DNA of 64,000 bases from NCBI RefSeq assembly GCF_019219075.1, contig NZ_JAHUWJ010000002.1:124001-188000 (forward strand), read 5' to 3'. The position numbers and the translations under genes are program-made. This stretch comes from Chitinophaga sp. sic0106. Lineage in GTDB: Bacteria; Bacteroidota; Bacteroidia; Chitinophagales; Chitinophagaceae. This document shows positions 1-8,239 of the stretch, in pieces. Every line of letters begins with the position of its first letter. The first letter of the stretch is position 1. The notes beneath the pieces are model-generated. The model searched no databases and was not told the DNA's origin. It saw nothing but the letters and a program-made list of their open reading frames with translations.

Positions 1-87
1 CAAGTTATTTACTTTAATGAAAGAACAATCAAATAGCGTTATGGTTGTTATGAATATAACGGGTGTGATAGCTTGATCAAAAGAAAT

Positions 88-102
88 ACCACAATTTGTG
101 GT
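88..102. promoter_or_regulatory. Small palindrome upstream of the quinone oxidoreductase gene
   Basis: ACCACAA and TTGTGGT form a perfect 7-bp inverted repeat around one central T, 63 bases before the ATG of the next gene. It could be an operator half-site pair. No matching regulator can be assigned. Nothing else is visible in bases 1-165. Confidence 0.25.
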
Positions 103-165
103 TATTTACAGTGAGAGCAGTTTGTTTGGAATGCTTAATTACATTCAACTTACAAAAAATATGTT

Positions 166-1143
166 ATGCGGGCAATTATTATTGTGCAGCCTGGTGGGCC
201 ATCGGTCATGCATGTGATGGAGAGAGATACACCGACGCCGGGGGCAGAAGAGGTATTGATAAAAGTACATGCTGCTGGGGTCAACCGCCCGGATGTAGCA
301 CAGCGAAAAGGTAATTATGCGGCGCCGCCGGGAGCGCCGGTGGATATTCCCGGGCTGGAGGTAGCAGGTGAAATTGTGGAGGCAGGGCCGGGTGTGAGCC
401 AATGGAAAGCGGGGGATAAAGTATGTGCGTTACTGGCCGGTGGTGGTTATGCGGAATATGCCGTAGCACCTGCGGGGCAATGTTTGCCGGTTCCTGCCGG
501 ATGGGATTTCATACAGGCGTGCACGTTACCTGAAACGGTGTTTACCGTATGGCACAATGTATTTCAGCGGGGGCGACTGAAGGAGGGCGAGCATTTCCTG
601 GTTCATGGTGGCAGCAGCGGTATTGGTATTACGGCCATTCAGCTGGCGCGGGCTTTTGGTGCGCGGGTGTTCGCCACGGCAGGTACAGATGCTAAATGTG
701 CGGCCTGCATGGAGTTGGGTGCGCACATTTGTGTCAACTACCGCACGGAAGATTTTGAGGTGCACTTAAAACCGGAAGGGGTAGATGTGATTTTAGATAT
801 GATTGGTGGCGATTATATCCACAAAAACGTTCATCTGCTCAATGTGGAGGGCAGACTGGTCTTTATCAATGTGATGCGGGGCGCTAAGGATACGCTGGAT
901 GCGCTGGCGGTGATGCAGAAGCGGTTGACGATTACGGGCAGTACGTTACGTAACAGGGATCTTGCGTTTAAGGCGGCACTTACGCAGGAGATCCGGGAGC
1001 GGGTATGGCCGGTGATTGAAGCAGGGAAATTTAAACCGGTGATCAGCCAGGTTTTTCCGCTGGCAGAAGCTCCTGCTGCCCATACGTTGATGGAAAGCAG
1101 TGAGCATATCGGCAAAATAGTGCTACAGGTGGTGAAAGATTAA
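166..1143 (+). CDS. NAD(P)H:quinone oxidoreductase, zinc-independent MDR family
   Basis: A 325-residue protein of the medium-chain dehydrogenase/reductase superfamily, of the quinone oxidoreductase/PIG3 type, expected to reduce quinones or enones with NADPH in the cytoplasm. The N-terminal GroES-like half carries the family pattern HAAGVNRPDVAQRKGNY. The nucleotide-binding Rossmann half begins near residue 143 with VHGGSSGIGITAIQLA. The cysteines that bind structural zinc in alcohol dehydrogenases are absent, as usual for this subgroup. Length is normal for the family. The start is the ATG giving MRAIIIVQPGG, the typical first strand. It is convergent with the Crp/Fnr regulator gene, only 20 bases away, so the two probably share a short termination region. 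The physiological substrate cannot be read from sequence. Confidence 0.88.
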   Translation: MRAIIIVQPGGPSVMHVMERDTPTPGAEEVLIKVHAAGVNRPDVAQRKGNYAAPPGAPVDIPGLEVAGEIVEAGPGVSQWKAGDKVCALLAGGGYAEYAVAPAGQCLPVPAGWDFIQACTLPETVFTVWHNVFQRGRLKEGEHFLVHGGSSGIGITAIQLARAFGARVFATAGTDAKCAACMELGAHICVNYRTEDFEVHLKPEGVDVILDMIGGDYIHKNVHLLNVEGRLVFINVMRGAKDTLDALAVMQKRLTITGSTLRNRDLAFKAALTQEIRERVWPVIEAGKFKPVISQVFPLAEAPAAHTLMESSEHIGKIVLQVVKD

Positions 1144-1163
1144 TATGTGTTTACAACTCATTT

Positions 1164-1874
1164 TCAGGAAACGTAATTCGATATCTCTATTAATTTTTTG
1201 ATATCAAGTATGGCGATTTTCCGGCCGTTGGTATGAATGAGTTGCTGTTCTTTAAATTCTTTGAGGAATCGGACTACATTTTCTTTGGCTGTACCAACGA
1301 TGTTTGCCAGGTCTGTCCGGGAGATGTTGATGATCACCTGTTCTCCGGGAGCTCCGTCATCTTTATATTTTTCTCTTAATACGATAAGGGCGATGGCGAG
1401 CCGTTCCTTTACGGAGCGTTGGGCAAACACCGATATGGTGTTGCTCAGCACAGCGAATTCATGGCTAAGGGCCTTGAGTAGCCGCTGTGTAAGTATGGGA
1501 GATTGTTGTAATGCGGCCAGAAAATCCTCTTTAGGAACAAATTTCAGGAGGCAATCTTCCAGGGCGGCGGCAGAATCGGGATAGCGATCGTCGCCCAAAA
1601 TGGCATGATAACCGATTATTTCGCCGGTATTTGCCACATAAATTATTTGCTCCCGTCCGTCTTTATCTGCCTTATATTTCTTTATTTTCCCATATTTAAT
1701 AAAGTAAATACCGGAGGGAATTCCGCCTTCGCGGAAGATGATTTCACCCTGCTCAAACACTTGCTCCTGCTGGTTTGCACAGAGGAGCTCATACTCTTCA
1801 TCGGGTAAGTTCAGGAAGATCGATTGTGACCTGAAATTCCATTTGTCTATCGGAAAAATGCCAGTTAAGCTCAT
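1164..1874 (-). CDS. Crp/Fnr-family transcriptional regulator
   Basis: A 236-residue regulator with an N-terminal cyclic-nucleotide-binding-like beta barrel (GEIIFREGGIPSGIYFIKYGKIK) and a C-terminal winged helix (ISRTDLANIVGTAKENVVRF). The open frame runs to a TTG at 1916, but the ATG at 1874 (MSLTGIFPIDKW) is preferred because the extension overlaps promoter and operator-like sequence. The protein lacks the N-terminal cysteine cluster of true FNR, so an oxygen-sensing iron-sulfur cluster is unlikely. The recognition helix has K-E-N-V-V-R, retaining the Glu and Arg that contact DNA in CRP and FNR. The gene is divergent from the methyltransferase gene, and the exact FNR-type box between them suggests autoregulation. 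The effector is unknown. Confidence 0.9.
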   Translation of the reverse strand: MSLTGIFPIDKWNFRSQSIFLNLPDEEYELLCANQQEQVFEQGEIIFREGGIPSGIYFIKYGKIKKYKADKDGREQIIYVANTGEIIGYHAILGDDRYPDSAAALEDCLLKFVPKEDFLAALQQSPILTQRLLKALSHEFAVLSNTISVFAQRSVKERLAIALIVLREKYKDDGAPGEQVIINISRTDLANIVGTAKENVVRFLKEFKEQQLIHTNGRKIAILDIKKLIEISNYVS

Positions 1875-1902
1875 ACACACGATTATACCAAAACCTGAAA
1901 AA

Positions 1903-1916
1903 TTGATTTTTATCAA
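1903..1916. promoter_or_regulatory. FNR-type operator TTGAT-N4-ATCAA
   Basis: The sequence TTGATTTTTATCAA is an exact match to the FNR/Crp-family consensus TTGAT-N4-ATCAA. It ends 29 bases upstream of the preferred ATG (1874) of the Crp/Fnr-type regulator gene and downstream of that gene's predicted transcription start near 1926. A site in this position would act by repression. That the neighbouring regulator binds it is inference from adjacency. Confidence 0.6.
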
Positions 1917-1931
1917 CGCAACAGGTTAAAT

Positions 1932-1947
1932 GCAAAGTTAACTTTGC
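1932..1947. promoter_or_regulatory. Palindromic divergent -7 promoter box
   Basis: GCAAAGTTAACTTTGC is a perfect 16-bp palindrome. Each strand contains TAACTTTG, a perfect Bacteroidota -7 box (TAnnTTTG), so one site supplies the -7 element for both directions. On the minus strand a TTG at 1963-1961 lies 20 bases upstream, the expected -33 distance. On the plus strand the box ends 4 bases before the methyltransferase ATG, implying a leaderless or nearly leaderless mRNA, or a later start. Confidence 0.6.
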
Positions 1948-1950
1948 AGG

Positions 1951-2571
1951 ATGGAATTATCAACAGGCTTTGGCTTGAGTGAGCGATTGGTTAAGCCTAA
2001 CTGTTTTTTAAATGACGGGGCATTTGACTGGCTGTATCCTGAGCGTATACAACGATTATCAAGGCGGCACTGGACACCACTGGGAGTAGCAAAGGCTTCC
2101 GCAAGGTTCCTCGCAGATGCACCAGGAAAGCGGATTTTGGATATTGGCAGTGGTGTAGGGAAATTTTGCCTGGTAGGCGGTCATTATAACCCGGATGCCA
2201 CCTTTATTGGGGTAGAACAACGGGAGGAACTATATGATCTTGCCATGGATGCCCGAAATATGACAGGAAAATTTAATGTAGATTTTATACACGGAAACTT
2301 TACTCATCTGGACATGGATGATTATGATAATTTCTACTTTTACAACGCTTTTTTCGAGAATCTGGATCACCAGGACAGAATAGATCATAAAATAGAATAT
2401 TCACAGAGCCTATACGTCTACTATTGTAAGTATCTGTTTAAAGTACTGGATGCCAAACCTTCGGGGACGCGGCTGGTTACTTTTCACAGTCTCGGCGATG
2501 AAGTGCCACCTGCCTATCATTTGGTGGATTGCTCGGTAGATACCCTCTTGAAGATGTACATTAAAAAATAA
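1951..2571 (+). CDS. SAM-dependent class I methyltransferase
   Basis: A 206-residue protein with a Rossmann-type methyltransferase core. Motif I is RILDIGSGVGKFC near residues 60-72, and the acidic end of strand 2 is GVEQREELYDLA. It has no signal peptide and should be cytoplasmic. The segment FYFYNAFFENLDHQDRIDH takes the place of the usual catalytic loop; no substrate-specific signature is recognisable. The gene is 23 bases before a small hypothetical gene and probably cotranscribed with it. The start sits directly behind a -7 promoter box, so a leaderless transcript or a somewhat later start are both possible. Confidence 0.75.
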   Translation: MELSTGFGLSERLVKPNCFLNDGAFDWLYPERIQRLSRRHWTPLGVAKASARFLADAPGKRILDIGSGVGKFCLVGGHYNPDATFIGVEQREELYDLAMDARNMTGKFNVDFIHGNFTHLDMDDYDNFYFYNAFFENLDHQDRIDHKIEYSQSLYVYYCKYLFKVLDAKPSGTRLVTFHSLGDEVPPAYHLVDCSVDTLLKMYIKK

Positions 2572-2594
2572 TTTGATAAGCGATAAACAAAAGC

Positions 2595-2843
2595 ATGATG
2601 AAAGCAGAAGGAAATATCCCGATGATAATGAGTCAACTTAAGAAAGGTGAAAGCATCGCCGAAGTAGAACAGATCATTCAGCATGCTGTAGGTGATCTGT
2701 CTGAATCAAACAAGGCTGCATCATTGGAGCTCTTACAATCCGCATTGGATGAGGTGTCTCCACTGGACTGCAGTACCGCTGAATGGAATGCCTGCCGTTA
2801 TGCGCGCATGTACCTCAGCTCTCAGATGGCGGAAGCTGTCTAA
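2595..2843 (+). CDS. Small hypothetical protein, 82 residues
   Basis: I do not recognise a family. The protein is mostly predicted helix, mildly acidic, without a signal peptide or membrane segment. It has two cysteines, in SPLDCSTAEWNACRY. It begins 23 bases after the methyltransferase stop and is followed by a clear terminator, so the pair looks like a two-gene operon. The second codon is also ATG and may be the true start. Confidence 0.6.
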   Translation: MMKAEGNIPMIMSQLKKGESIAEVEQIIQHAVGDLSESNKAASLELLQSALDEVSPLDCSTAEWNACRYARMYLSSQMAEAV

Positions 2844-2878
2844 ATTAAATCAAGACTATTTTTATTGAAAACTATTAG

Positions 2879-2905
2879 AGAGGGCTTGTGGGCCCTCTTT
2901 TTTTT
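2879..2905 (+). terminator. Rho-independent terminator after the methyltransferase operon
   Basis: Perfect 7-bp stem (AGAGGGC, 2879-2885, with GCCCTCT, 2892-2898) followed by a run of eight T to 2905. Confidence 0.85.
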
Positions 2906-2910
2906 GGTCT

Positions 2911-2979
2911 AACCCTTGTTGCGTCAGGACCTTTGGTCCTGACGCAACAAGGGTTGCTTGCGCCGGCGGCGCAAGCAAC
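2911..2979. repeat. Two overlapping perfect hairpins between convergent genes
   Basis: The first hairpin has 21-bp perfect arms (2911-2931 and 2935-2955) around the loop TTT. The second has 12-bp perfect arms (2953-2964 and 2968-2979) around GGC. They share bases 2953-2955. Neither is followed by a T-run on the plus strand, and a conventional terminator already lies just upstream. This could be a bidirectional transcription barrier, an mRNA-stabilising element, or a REP-like interspersed palindromic unit. Confidence 0.7.
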
Positions 2980-3056
2980 GTTACCGCCAACAGATGCCGG
3001 CTTAACGCGGGGGCCGTGCTTGACGCATAAAGATGGGGCTGGGTGAATTCGGAAAA

Positions 3057-3926
3057 TCAACGCTTCCTGAAATCCGTAGGCCTGGAATGTGTAAACTCAT
3101 GAAACGCATCCGAAAAGCTACTGATAGAGGTATACCCCACCTCATAGGCTATATCACTGACAGGCTTCGCTGTTTTAAGAATCATTTCTATCGCTTTTAC
3201 CATACGCAGTGTTTTCAGGTACTGTAAAAACGAAATTTGCAGGGAACTTTGGAATAAGCGGGACATGGACCGCTCGCTGAGGTTGAAGTGCCGGCTCACT
3301 TCAGCGAGGGTGAGTCGCTCCCCGATATTTTTTTCCAGGTAACGGATAATCCTCAGCATCTGGTCATCATCAGTAGTTGGCAGGATGATGGGCAGCGCCT
3401 TGTTGTTGAGCTCCGGCAATAATTTTTTCATGGCCACGAGGAACTCGAAATTATCGTCCTGACTGGTAACATGACGACCATCCCAGCGTTCGGAGTAGTT
3501 GATCATTTGTATCAGCAGCTCGCTGGCAGGATAAATGCCGAGCTGACTATAAAAATCGTTGCTGTCATCATCATGTGCATAAAAATACAGTGAGCGCAAT
3601 ACGGTGGCCGAATGCCCGATGCGCAGGATATGCGGCATGCCTTGCGGTACCCAGAAGTAATGCCTGGCGGGCACTACATAGGTACGGTTGGAAATGGTGA
3701 TATAGGCGATACCTCCTTCTACATAACTCAATTGCCCTTTATTATGAGTATGTAAGGGTATCAGTTTCTCCGATTTTTCATGCATCACAAACACGGCATT
3801 GCGCTGCTTGTTGATTTCCGGTAACGATGCTATCAATCCCATAACCTGCTCTTTAATGTCGTGTAAAGGTAAAAATTTAATTTGGCTGGAATGATGAAAA
3901 GATTGACGTTTTATCTGAAACGGCAT
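3057..3926 (-). CDS. AraC-family transcriptional regulator with cupin-like sensor
   Basis: A 289-residue regulator. The N-terminal half resembles a cupin-type effector domain (LIPLHTHNKGQLSYVEGGIAYITISNRTYVVPARHYFWVPQGMPH, split here at roughly residues 55-100). The C-terminal ~100 residues form the AraC double helix-turn-helix, with LTLAEVSRHFNLSERSMSRL and VSDIAYEVGYTSISSFSDAF. The gene is divergent from the TolC-HlyD-MFS operon, 54 bases apart, so it most likely controls that efflux system and perhaps itself. The inducer is unknown but could be an export substrate. Confidence 0.9.
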   Translation of the reverse strand: MPFQIKRQSFHHSSQIKFLPLHDIKEQVMGLIASLPEINKQRNAVFVMHEKSEKLIPLHTHNKGQLSYVEGGIAYITISNRTYVVPARHYFWVPQGMPHILRIGHSATVLRSLYFYAHDDDSNDFYSQLGIYPASELLIQMINYSERWDGRHVTSQDDNFEFLVAMKKLLPELNNKALPIILPTTDDDQMLRIIRYLEKNIGERLTLAEVSRHFNLSERSMSRLFQSSLQISFLQYLKTLRMVKAIEMILKTAKPVSDIAYEVGYTSISSFSDAFHEFTHSRPTDFRKR

Positions 3927-3940
3927 ATCGTAACTCGTAA

Positions 3941-3948
3941 TAATTTTG
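3941..3948 (+). promoter_or_regulatory. -7 promoter box of the efflux operon
   Basis: TAATTTTG matches the Bacteroidota consensus TAnnTTTG exactly, 32 bases before the ATG of the TolC-like gene. No -33 TTG stands at the usual distance, which fits a promoter that needs an activator such as the divergent AraC protein. Confidence 0.6.
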
Positions 3949-3980
3949 CACCCGGATATTGATTACAGGTATCTATTATT

Positions 3981-5312
3981 ATGAATCACAGACAAGGAAT
4001 TATTGCCACGGGACTGTTCCTGGCAATTCATTCATCGCACATTTACGCACAGGCAACCACTGTAAATGATACCCTGAAGATTACGCTGCCACAAGCATGG
4101 CAGAAAGCGGAAGCCTACAGCAGGGCAATTGCCATCAGGAAAAAAAGTACGGCCATTGCAGCCGAAGATATTGAGGATCGTAAGAAAGAGCGACTCCCCG
4201 AACTGGATGTGGCAGGCAGTGCTGAAAAGGCTACCAACATCCCTATCTACGGCGATGGCGTCTTCACAAAACCTACCAGTCAGCATGAAGTAATTCATAC
4301 CTTATATAAAGTAGGGGCAGATATGTACTTCAACATTTACAACGGTAACAAGTTAAATCTTCACCTGCAGGCGGATAAAATATTGCACCAGATGGCCACC
4401 ATCCGGGAAGAGGAAACAACATCCGCTATCCGCTACGAAACCGCTACACATTACCTGGAACTTCAGCAGGCACTGGTGTTCAGGGATCTGATCAAAAGCG
4501 ATATTGCCGATCAGGAAAAGCAGTTGCAGGAAATTAAAACGTTTTATAAAAACGGAACCGTACTCAAAAGTGATGTGCTGCGCGTAGAGCTGGACCTCTC
4601 CAAACGCCAGCTCACCTTGGTGAAAATTGAAAATGATATCCTGGTAGCTACCCAAAAGCTGAATATTATTTTGGGAGAAGCAGATGAAAGGCCGGTCACC
4701 CCGGCGGCACTGGAGATGCCCGAAACTGGGATTGATTACAACCACTGTTTGGAGGAAGCCTTGGCGCACTCGTATCCATATCATCTCTCCGAAAACCAAA
4801 CAGCACTCAGCAAAATAAACCTCCGGCAGGTAAAAGCGAATGTACGGCCAAAAGCAGGCCTGTACGGCGATTTCTACTACGCCAACCCGCAAATATTCTT
4901 ATATCCCTACAATCCAAGCTGGTATTCACTTGGCATTGCAGGTGTAAAAGTATCATTCCCACTATCATCGCTATACCATAACACACATAAAGTAAGCGCT
5001 GCGAAAATCGAGCTGGAGAAAGAAGAAGAAGCGCATAAAGACACAGAAGATAAGGTGCGGCAACAGGTGAAGGAAGCCTTCCTTCGCTATAAGGAGTCGC
5101 TGGTACAAATTGACGTTGCTCAAACCAACGTTACCCGGGCACAGGAAAATGCACGCATTATCAAAAGCGCTTACTTTCATCAGGCCTCACTGGTAACTGA
5201 TCTGCTGGATGCAGATGTGCAGTTGCTGGAAACCCGCTTTGAGCTGGCTGCCGCAAGAATTCTCGCCCAAAATAAATATTACTTACTCCGCCACATCACA
5301 GGAACGCTATAA
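3981..5312 (+). CDS. TolC-family outer-membrane efflux channel
   Basis: A 443-residue outer-membrane factor with a signal peptide ending near residue 24 (HSSHIYAQ). The remainder has the two long helical hairpins of the TolC family, with repeated coiled-coil segments such as IADQEKQLQEIKTFYKNGTV and the mirrored VAQTNVTRAQENARIIKSAY near the C terminus. Length is usual for Bacteroidota members. It is first in a three-gene operon (6 bases to the HlyD gene, which overlaps the MFS gene). The order outer channel, adaptor, pump makes a complete envelope-spanning tripartite exporter. Confidence 0.9.
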   Translation: MNHRQGIIATGLFLAIHSSHIYAQATTVNDTLKITLPQAWQKAEAYSRAIAIRKKSTAIAAEDIEDRKKERLPELDVAGSAEKATNIPIYGDGVFTKPTSQHEVIHTLYKVGADMYFNIYNGNKLNLHLQADKILHQMATIREEETTSAIRYETATHYLELQQALVFRDLIKSDIADQEKQLQEIKTFYKNGTVLKSDVLRVELDLSKRQLTLVKIENDILVATQKLNIILGEADERPVTPAALEMPETGIDYNHCLEEALAHSYPYHLSENQTALSKINLRQVKANVRPKAGLYGDFYYANPQIFLYPYNPSWYSLGIAGVKVSFPLSSLYHNTHKVSAAKIELEKEEEAHKDTEDKVRQQVKEAFLRYKESLVQIDVAQTNVTRAQENARIIKSAYFHQASLVTDLLDADVQLLETRFELAAARILAQNKYYLLRHITGTL

Positions 5313-5318
5313 TACAAA

Positions 5319-6383
5319 ATGAAAAAGAAATACATCGTATCCGACAGGCTGATCACCAGGATCACAGGCTGGATGGCTGGGATTATTGTACTCGCTATGG
5401 CCGTTTGGGGCTTTCAATCGCTCCGCTCTTATTATCTCTTCGAACAAACAAACGATGCACAGGTGCAGGAATACGTGAACCCTGTTATTTCCCGCGCCGG
5501 TGGCTTCATTGTAGCCGTTAAGTTTGAAGAAAATCAGCTCGTGAAAAAAGGGGATACACTGTTAGTCATCGATAACCAGGAATACACCCTGGAAGTAGAT
5601 CAAACGGAAGCGGCTATACGTAAATCTGAAGCGCAGCTGCAAGTGCTCGACGCTAACATCAATACCCTGCAAAAAACCGCCGGCGCTGCACAATCGCGCA
5701 TCAGTGGCGCCAAAGCAAAAGTATGGAAGCAGGAACTGGAATATAAACGCTATAAAGAAATGTACGCCGACGAAGCCGCCACCAAACAGCAGCTGGAAGA
5801 CGTACAGGCTACCCTCGATATCAACAAGAGTGATTATAAAACCGCAGAAGAAAACTACGGCGCCGCCACCGCACATATACAGGATGTATACGCGGAGAAA
5901 GCAGTAGTACAGGCGGAAATAGCGCGGCTAAAAGCACTGCGCGACCGCCACAGTCTCGACGTAGCCTACACCGTTATCCGCGCCTCCTACGACGGCCGCA
6001 TGGGCCGCCGCACCGTAGAAGTAGGCCAGATGATCGACGCCGGTGAAACGCTGGCCTACATCGTCAACAACGAAACGGATAAGTGGATAGTAGCCAACTA
6101 TAAAGAAACGCAGGTAGAAAAAATGCGTGTAGGCGATACCGTTAATATCATCGCCGATGCCTTCCCGGATGAACAGTTCAAAGGGACGATCATTTCGCTG
6201 TCGCCCGCCACAGGCTCCAGCTTTTCCCTGTTGCCGCCGGACAACAGTACCGGCAACTACGTAAAAATAGTACAGCGCGTACCGGTACGTATCCGTGTGG
6301 ATGGTAAGCGCAAGGACATCGACCGGCTGAAGGTTGGCATGAACGTGAACGTATATCTTCCTAAAAAGCAACATCATGGATAA
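5319..6383 (+). CDS. HlyD/EmrA-type membrane-fusion adaptor
   Basis: A 354-residue periplasmic adaptor anchored by one N-terminal membrane helix (about residues 17-38, MAGIIVLAMAVWGFQSL). It has the split lipoyl domain (NPVISRAGGFIVAVKFEENQ and VIRASYDGRMGRRTVEVGQ) flanking a long alpha-helical hairpin (about residues 88-205), then a beta-barrel domain. This is the EmrA architecture, partnering with MFS pumps. The stop overlaps the start of the MFS gene by 8 bases, implying translational coupling. Confidence 0.9.
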   Translation: MKKKYIVSDRLITRITGWMAGIIVLAMAVWGFQSLRSYYLFEQTNDAQVQEYVNPVISRAGGFIVAVKFEENQLVKKGDTLLVIDNQEYTLEVDQTEAAIRKSEAQLQVLDANINTLQKTAGAAQSRISGAKAKVWKQELEYKRYKEMYADEAATKQQLEDVQATLDINKSDYKTAEENYGAATAHIQDVYAEKAVVQAEIARLKALRDRHSLDVAYTVIRASYDGRMGRRTVEVGQMIDAGETLAYIVNNETDKWIVANYKETQVEKMRVGDTVNIIADAFPDEQFKGTIISLSPATGSSFSLLPPDNSTGNYVKIVQRVPVRIRVDGKRKDIDRLKVGMNVNVYLPKKQHHG

Positions 6384-7971
6384 GGGTATTCACATTCCCA
6401 TATTCAAATCCTGGGCACCGGAATGGCTCATCAAAGCGGTGCTGTTCCTGCTGATACTGCCGGGTATCGTCATCTTCTTTTTGCCGATGGCCAACATCAA
6501 CGCAGCAGCAGGCTACTACGGCAGCGAGCCCGCTGATATACAGTTTGCAGTGGCGCTGTTCTACGCGGGATATGTTGGCTTTTACAGCCTGGAACGTAGG
6601 TTTTTTGCCTATCTGGCAGCAAAGGAGTACTACGTAATATTTACTTTTTTACAAGTAGTTACCTGTATTATTTGCTACCTCACCAACGACCTGTACATCT
6701 TTTTGCCGGTCCGGTTTATACAGGGGATGTTGTTTGCCTGCACGGTAAACCTCTCGCTATCTCTGATGTTTACCAGGCTGGTGAGTGAAAGGGCCAGGGA
6801 AGTGAGTTTTTCTGTTTTCTTCGGGTTCCTGCTCTGCGCCGTGCCGTTCAATAACTTTGTGACAGCAGATATGATTGATGCCTTCGATTTTAACATCGTA
6901 TACAAGGCAGTCGCCTTTACATATGTTCCAGGATTATTGTTACTGCTGCTGATGATGAACAGTGTACGGCTGAAAGTGAAATTTCCGCTCTATAACCTCG
7001 ACTGGCAAAGTTTTGCATTATATAGTACCGCTTTATGTCTATTCGCTTATATCATGATCTTCGGGCAGGAATATTACTGGCTCGAAGATGTACGTATACG
7101 CAATAGCGTGATTGGTATTGCTGTGCTGCTGCTGATTTACATCATACGACAGTATAAGATGCGCCGCCCGTACCTGGATGTGGGGATTTTTAAATTTCGC
7201 AATTTCAGGGTGGGCTTGCTGGTTTTGTTCATCATGTACATTTGTCGCTTCGCATCCGGTATCACCAATACGTTTTATACCAGCGTGCTGAAGTTTGATC
7301 CGATGCACTTGTCGTACATCAACCTGCTGAATATTGCGGGACTGGTGTTTGGCGTAATCGCCGCCTGCTGGCTGATTATAAAGAAGCATCACATCCGTAC
7401 ATTATGGGTGCCCGGCTTTGTACTGTTACTCATATTCCATGTGTGGATGTTTTTCCTGTTCGACATACAGGCGGATGAATTTAATTATTTTCTGCCGCTG
7501 TTTATACAGGGAGCGGGTGTTGGTTTTATTATGGTACCTACGATCGTGTACACGATATCCGCCGTACCGGTGGCCTGGGGCGCCAGCGCTTCGGCGGTAT
7601 GTCTGGCGATCCGCTTCCTGGGCTTTTGTGTGAGCATTGCGCTCATCAACTATTTTGAATTATTTGGTAAAAGCAGGCACTATAACGCATTTCAGGATCA
7701 CCTCACCAAAATTGATCCTGTTGTAAAGCAATCCCTGCGCATGCAGGCCCATCATCTTGAGGCGAAGGGAATGGCTGCTGGCAAGGCTATGCGGGCATCT
7801 GACAAGTTGCTGGTCAATAGTGTAAACACACAGGGGCATTTGCGCTTTGCGATGGATTACTATGAAGTGATGTCGTGTCTGATCATCGTTACACTGTTGC
7901 TCATTCTGTTGTTTCCGTACCTGAACCGTACGGCAGTATATCTGAGGTCGCGCAGGCTGTCGCCCGCCTGA
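6376..7971 (+). CDS. MFS multidrug exporter, EmrB/DHA2-like
   Basis: A 531-residue integral membrane protein with about 14 hydrophobic segments, as in the DHA2 drug:H+ antiporter family. It begins with a long membrane helix (LIKAVLFLLILPGIVIFFLP) and retains an arginine-containing segment (LPVRFIQGMLFACTVNLSLS) like that of DHA2 transporters. Late in the protein a loop (MRMQAHHLEAKGMAAGKAMR region) precedes the last helix, as in EmrB. It is the energising component of the tripartite exporter encoded by this operon. The substrate cannot be deduced. Confidence 0.85.
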   Translation: MDKGIHIPIFKSWAPEWLIKAVLFLLILPGIVIFFLPMANINAAAGYYGSEPADIQFAVALFYAGYVGFYSLERRFFAYLAAKEYYVIFTFLQVVTCIICYLTNDLYIFLPVRFIQGMLFACTVNLSLSLMFTRLVSERAREVSFSVFFGFLLCAVPFNNFVTADMIDAFDFNIVYKAVAFTYVPGLLLLLLMMNSVRLKVKFPLYNLDWQSFALYSTALCLFAYIMIFGQEYYWLEDVRIRNSVIGIAVLLLIYIIRQYKMRRPYLDVGIFKFRNFRVGLLVLFIMYICRFASGITNTFYTSVLKFDPMHLSYINLLNIAGLVFGVIAACWLIIKKHHIRTLWVPGFVLLLIFHVWMFFLFDIQADEFNYFLPLFIQGAGVGFIMVPTIVYTISAVPVAWGASASAVCLAIRFLGFCVSIALINYFELFGKSRHYNAFQDHLTKIDPVVKQSLRMQAHHLEAKGMAAGKAMRASDKLLVNSVNTQGHLRFAMDYYEVMSCLIIVTLLLILLFPYLNRTAVYLRSRRLSPA

Positions 7972-8016
7972 TGAAGCAATTAATCATACATGTGTTAATA
8001 ATCGTCCTACGCGCAC

Positions 8017-8051
8017 CGGTCGTTCTGATCTCAGAGCGACCGCTTTTTTTT
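8017..8051 (+). terminator. Terminator of the efflux operon
   Basis: A 12-bp stem (8017-8028 with 8031-8042, one G-T pair, 2-base loop) is followed by eight T (8044-8051), 45 bases after the MFS stop codon. Confidence 0.85.
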
Positions 8052-8239
8052 CGCAGAGGGGGGAAGGGGTTTGAGTGCGCTAAGATTAATTTAGCTTAGA
8101 GAACCTTTGAGGTCATAAGAGCTATTTTTTTCAAGCAAAGAAGCAAAGGATTGTGATTTTATTTTTGCTCGAAAAAGTAGCGATGCAGCAGCGTAAAGCA
8201 ACTTGTTCATCAGGTGCATTATAGCATCCCGATAATTAG

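Noticed and set aside
73..80. TTGATCAA upstream of the quinone oxidoreductase as a second FNR-type site
   Set aside because: It lacks the 4-base spacer of TTGAT-N4-ATCAA, so it does not fit the consensus.
96..314. Open frame overlapping the start of the quinone oxidoreductase
   Set aside because: Cysteine-rich, unlike any family, and largely in another frame of a well-supported gene.
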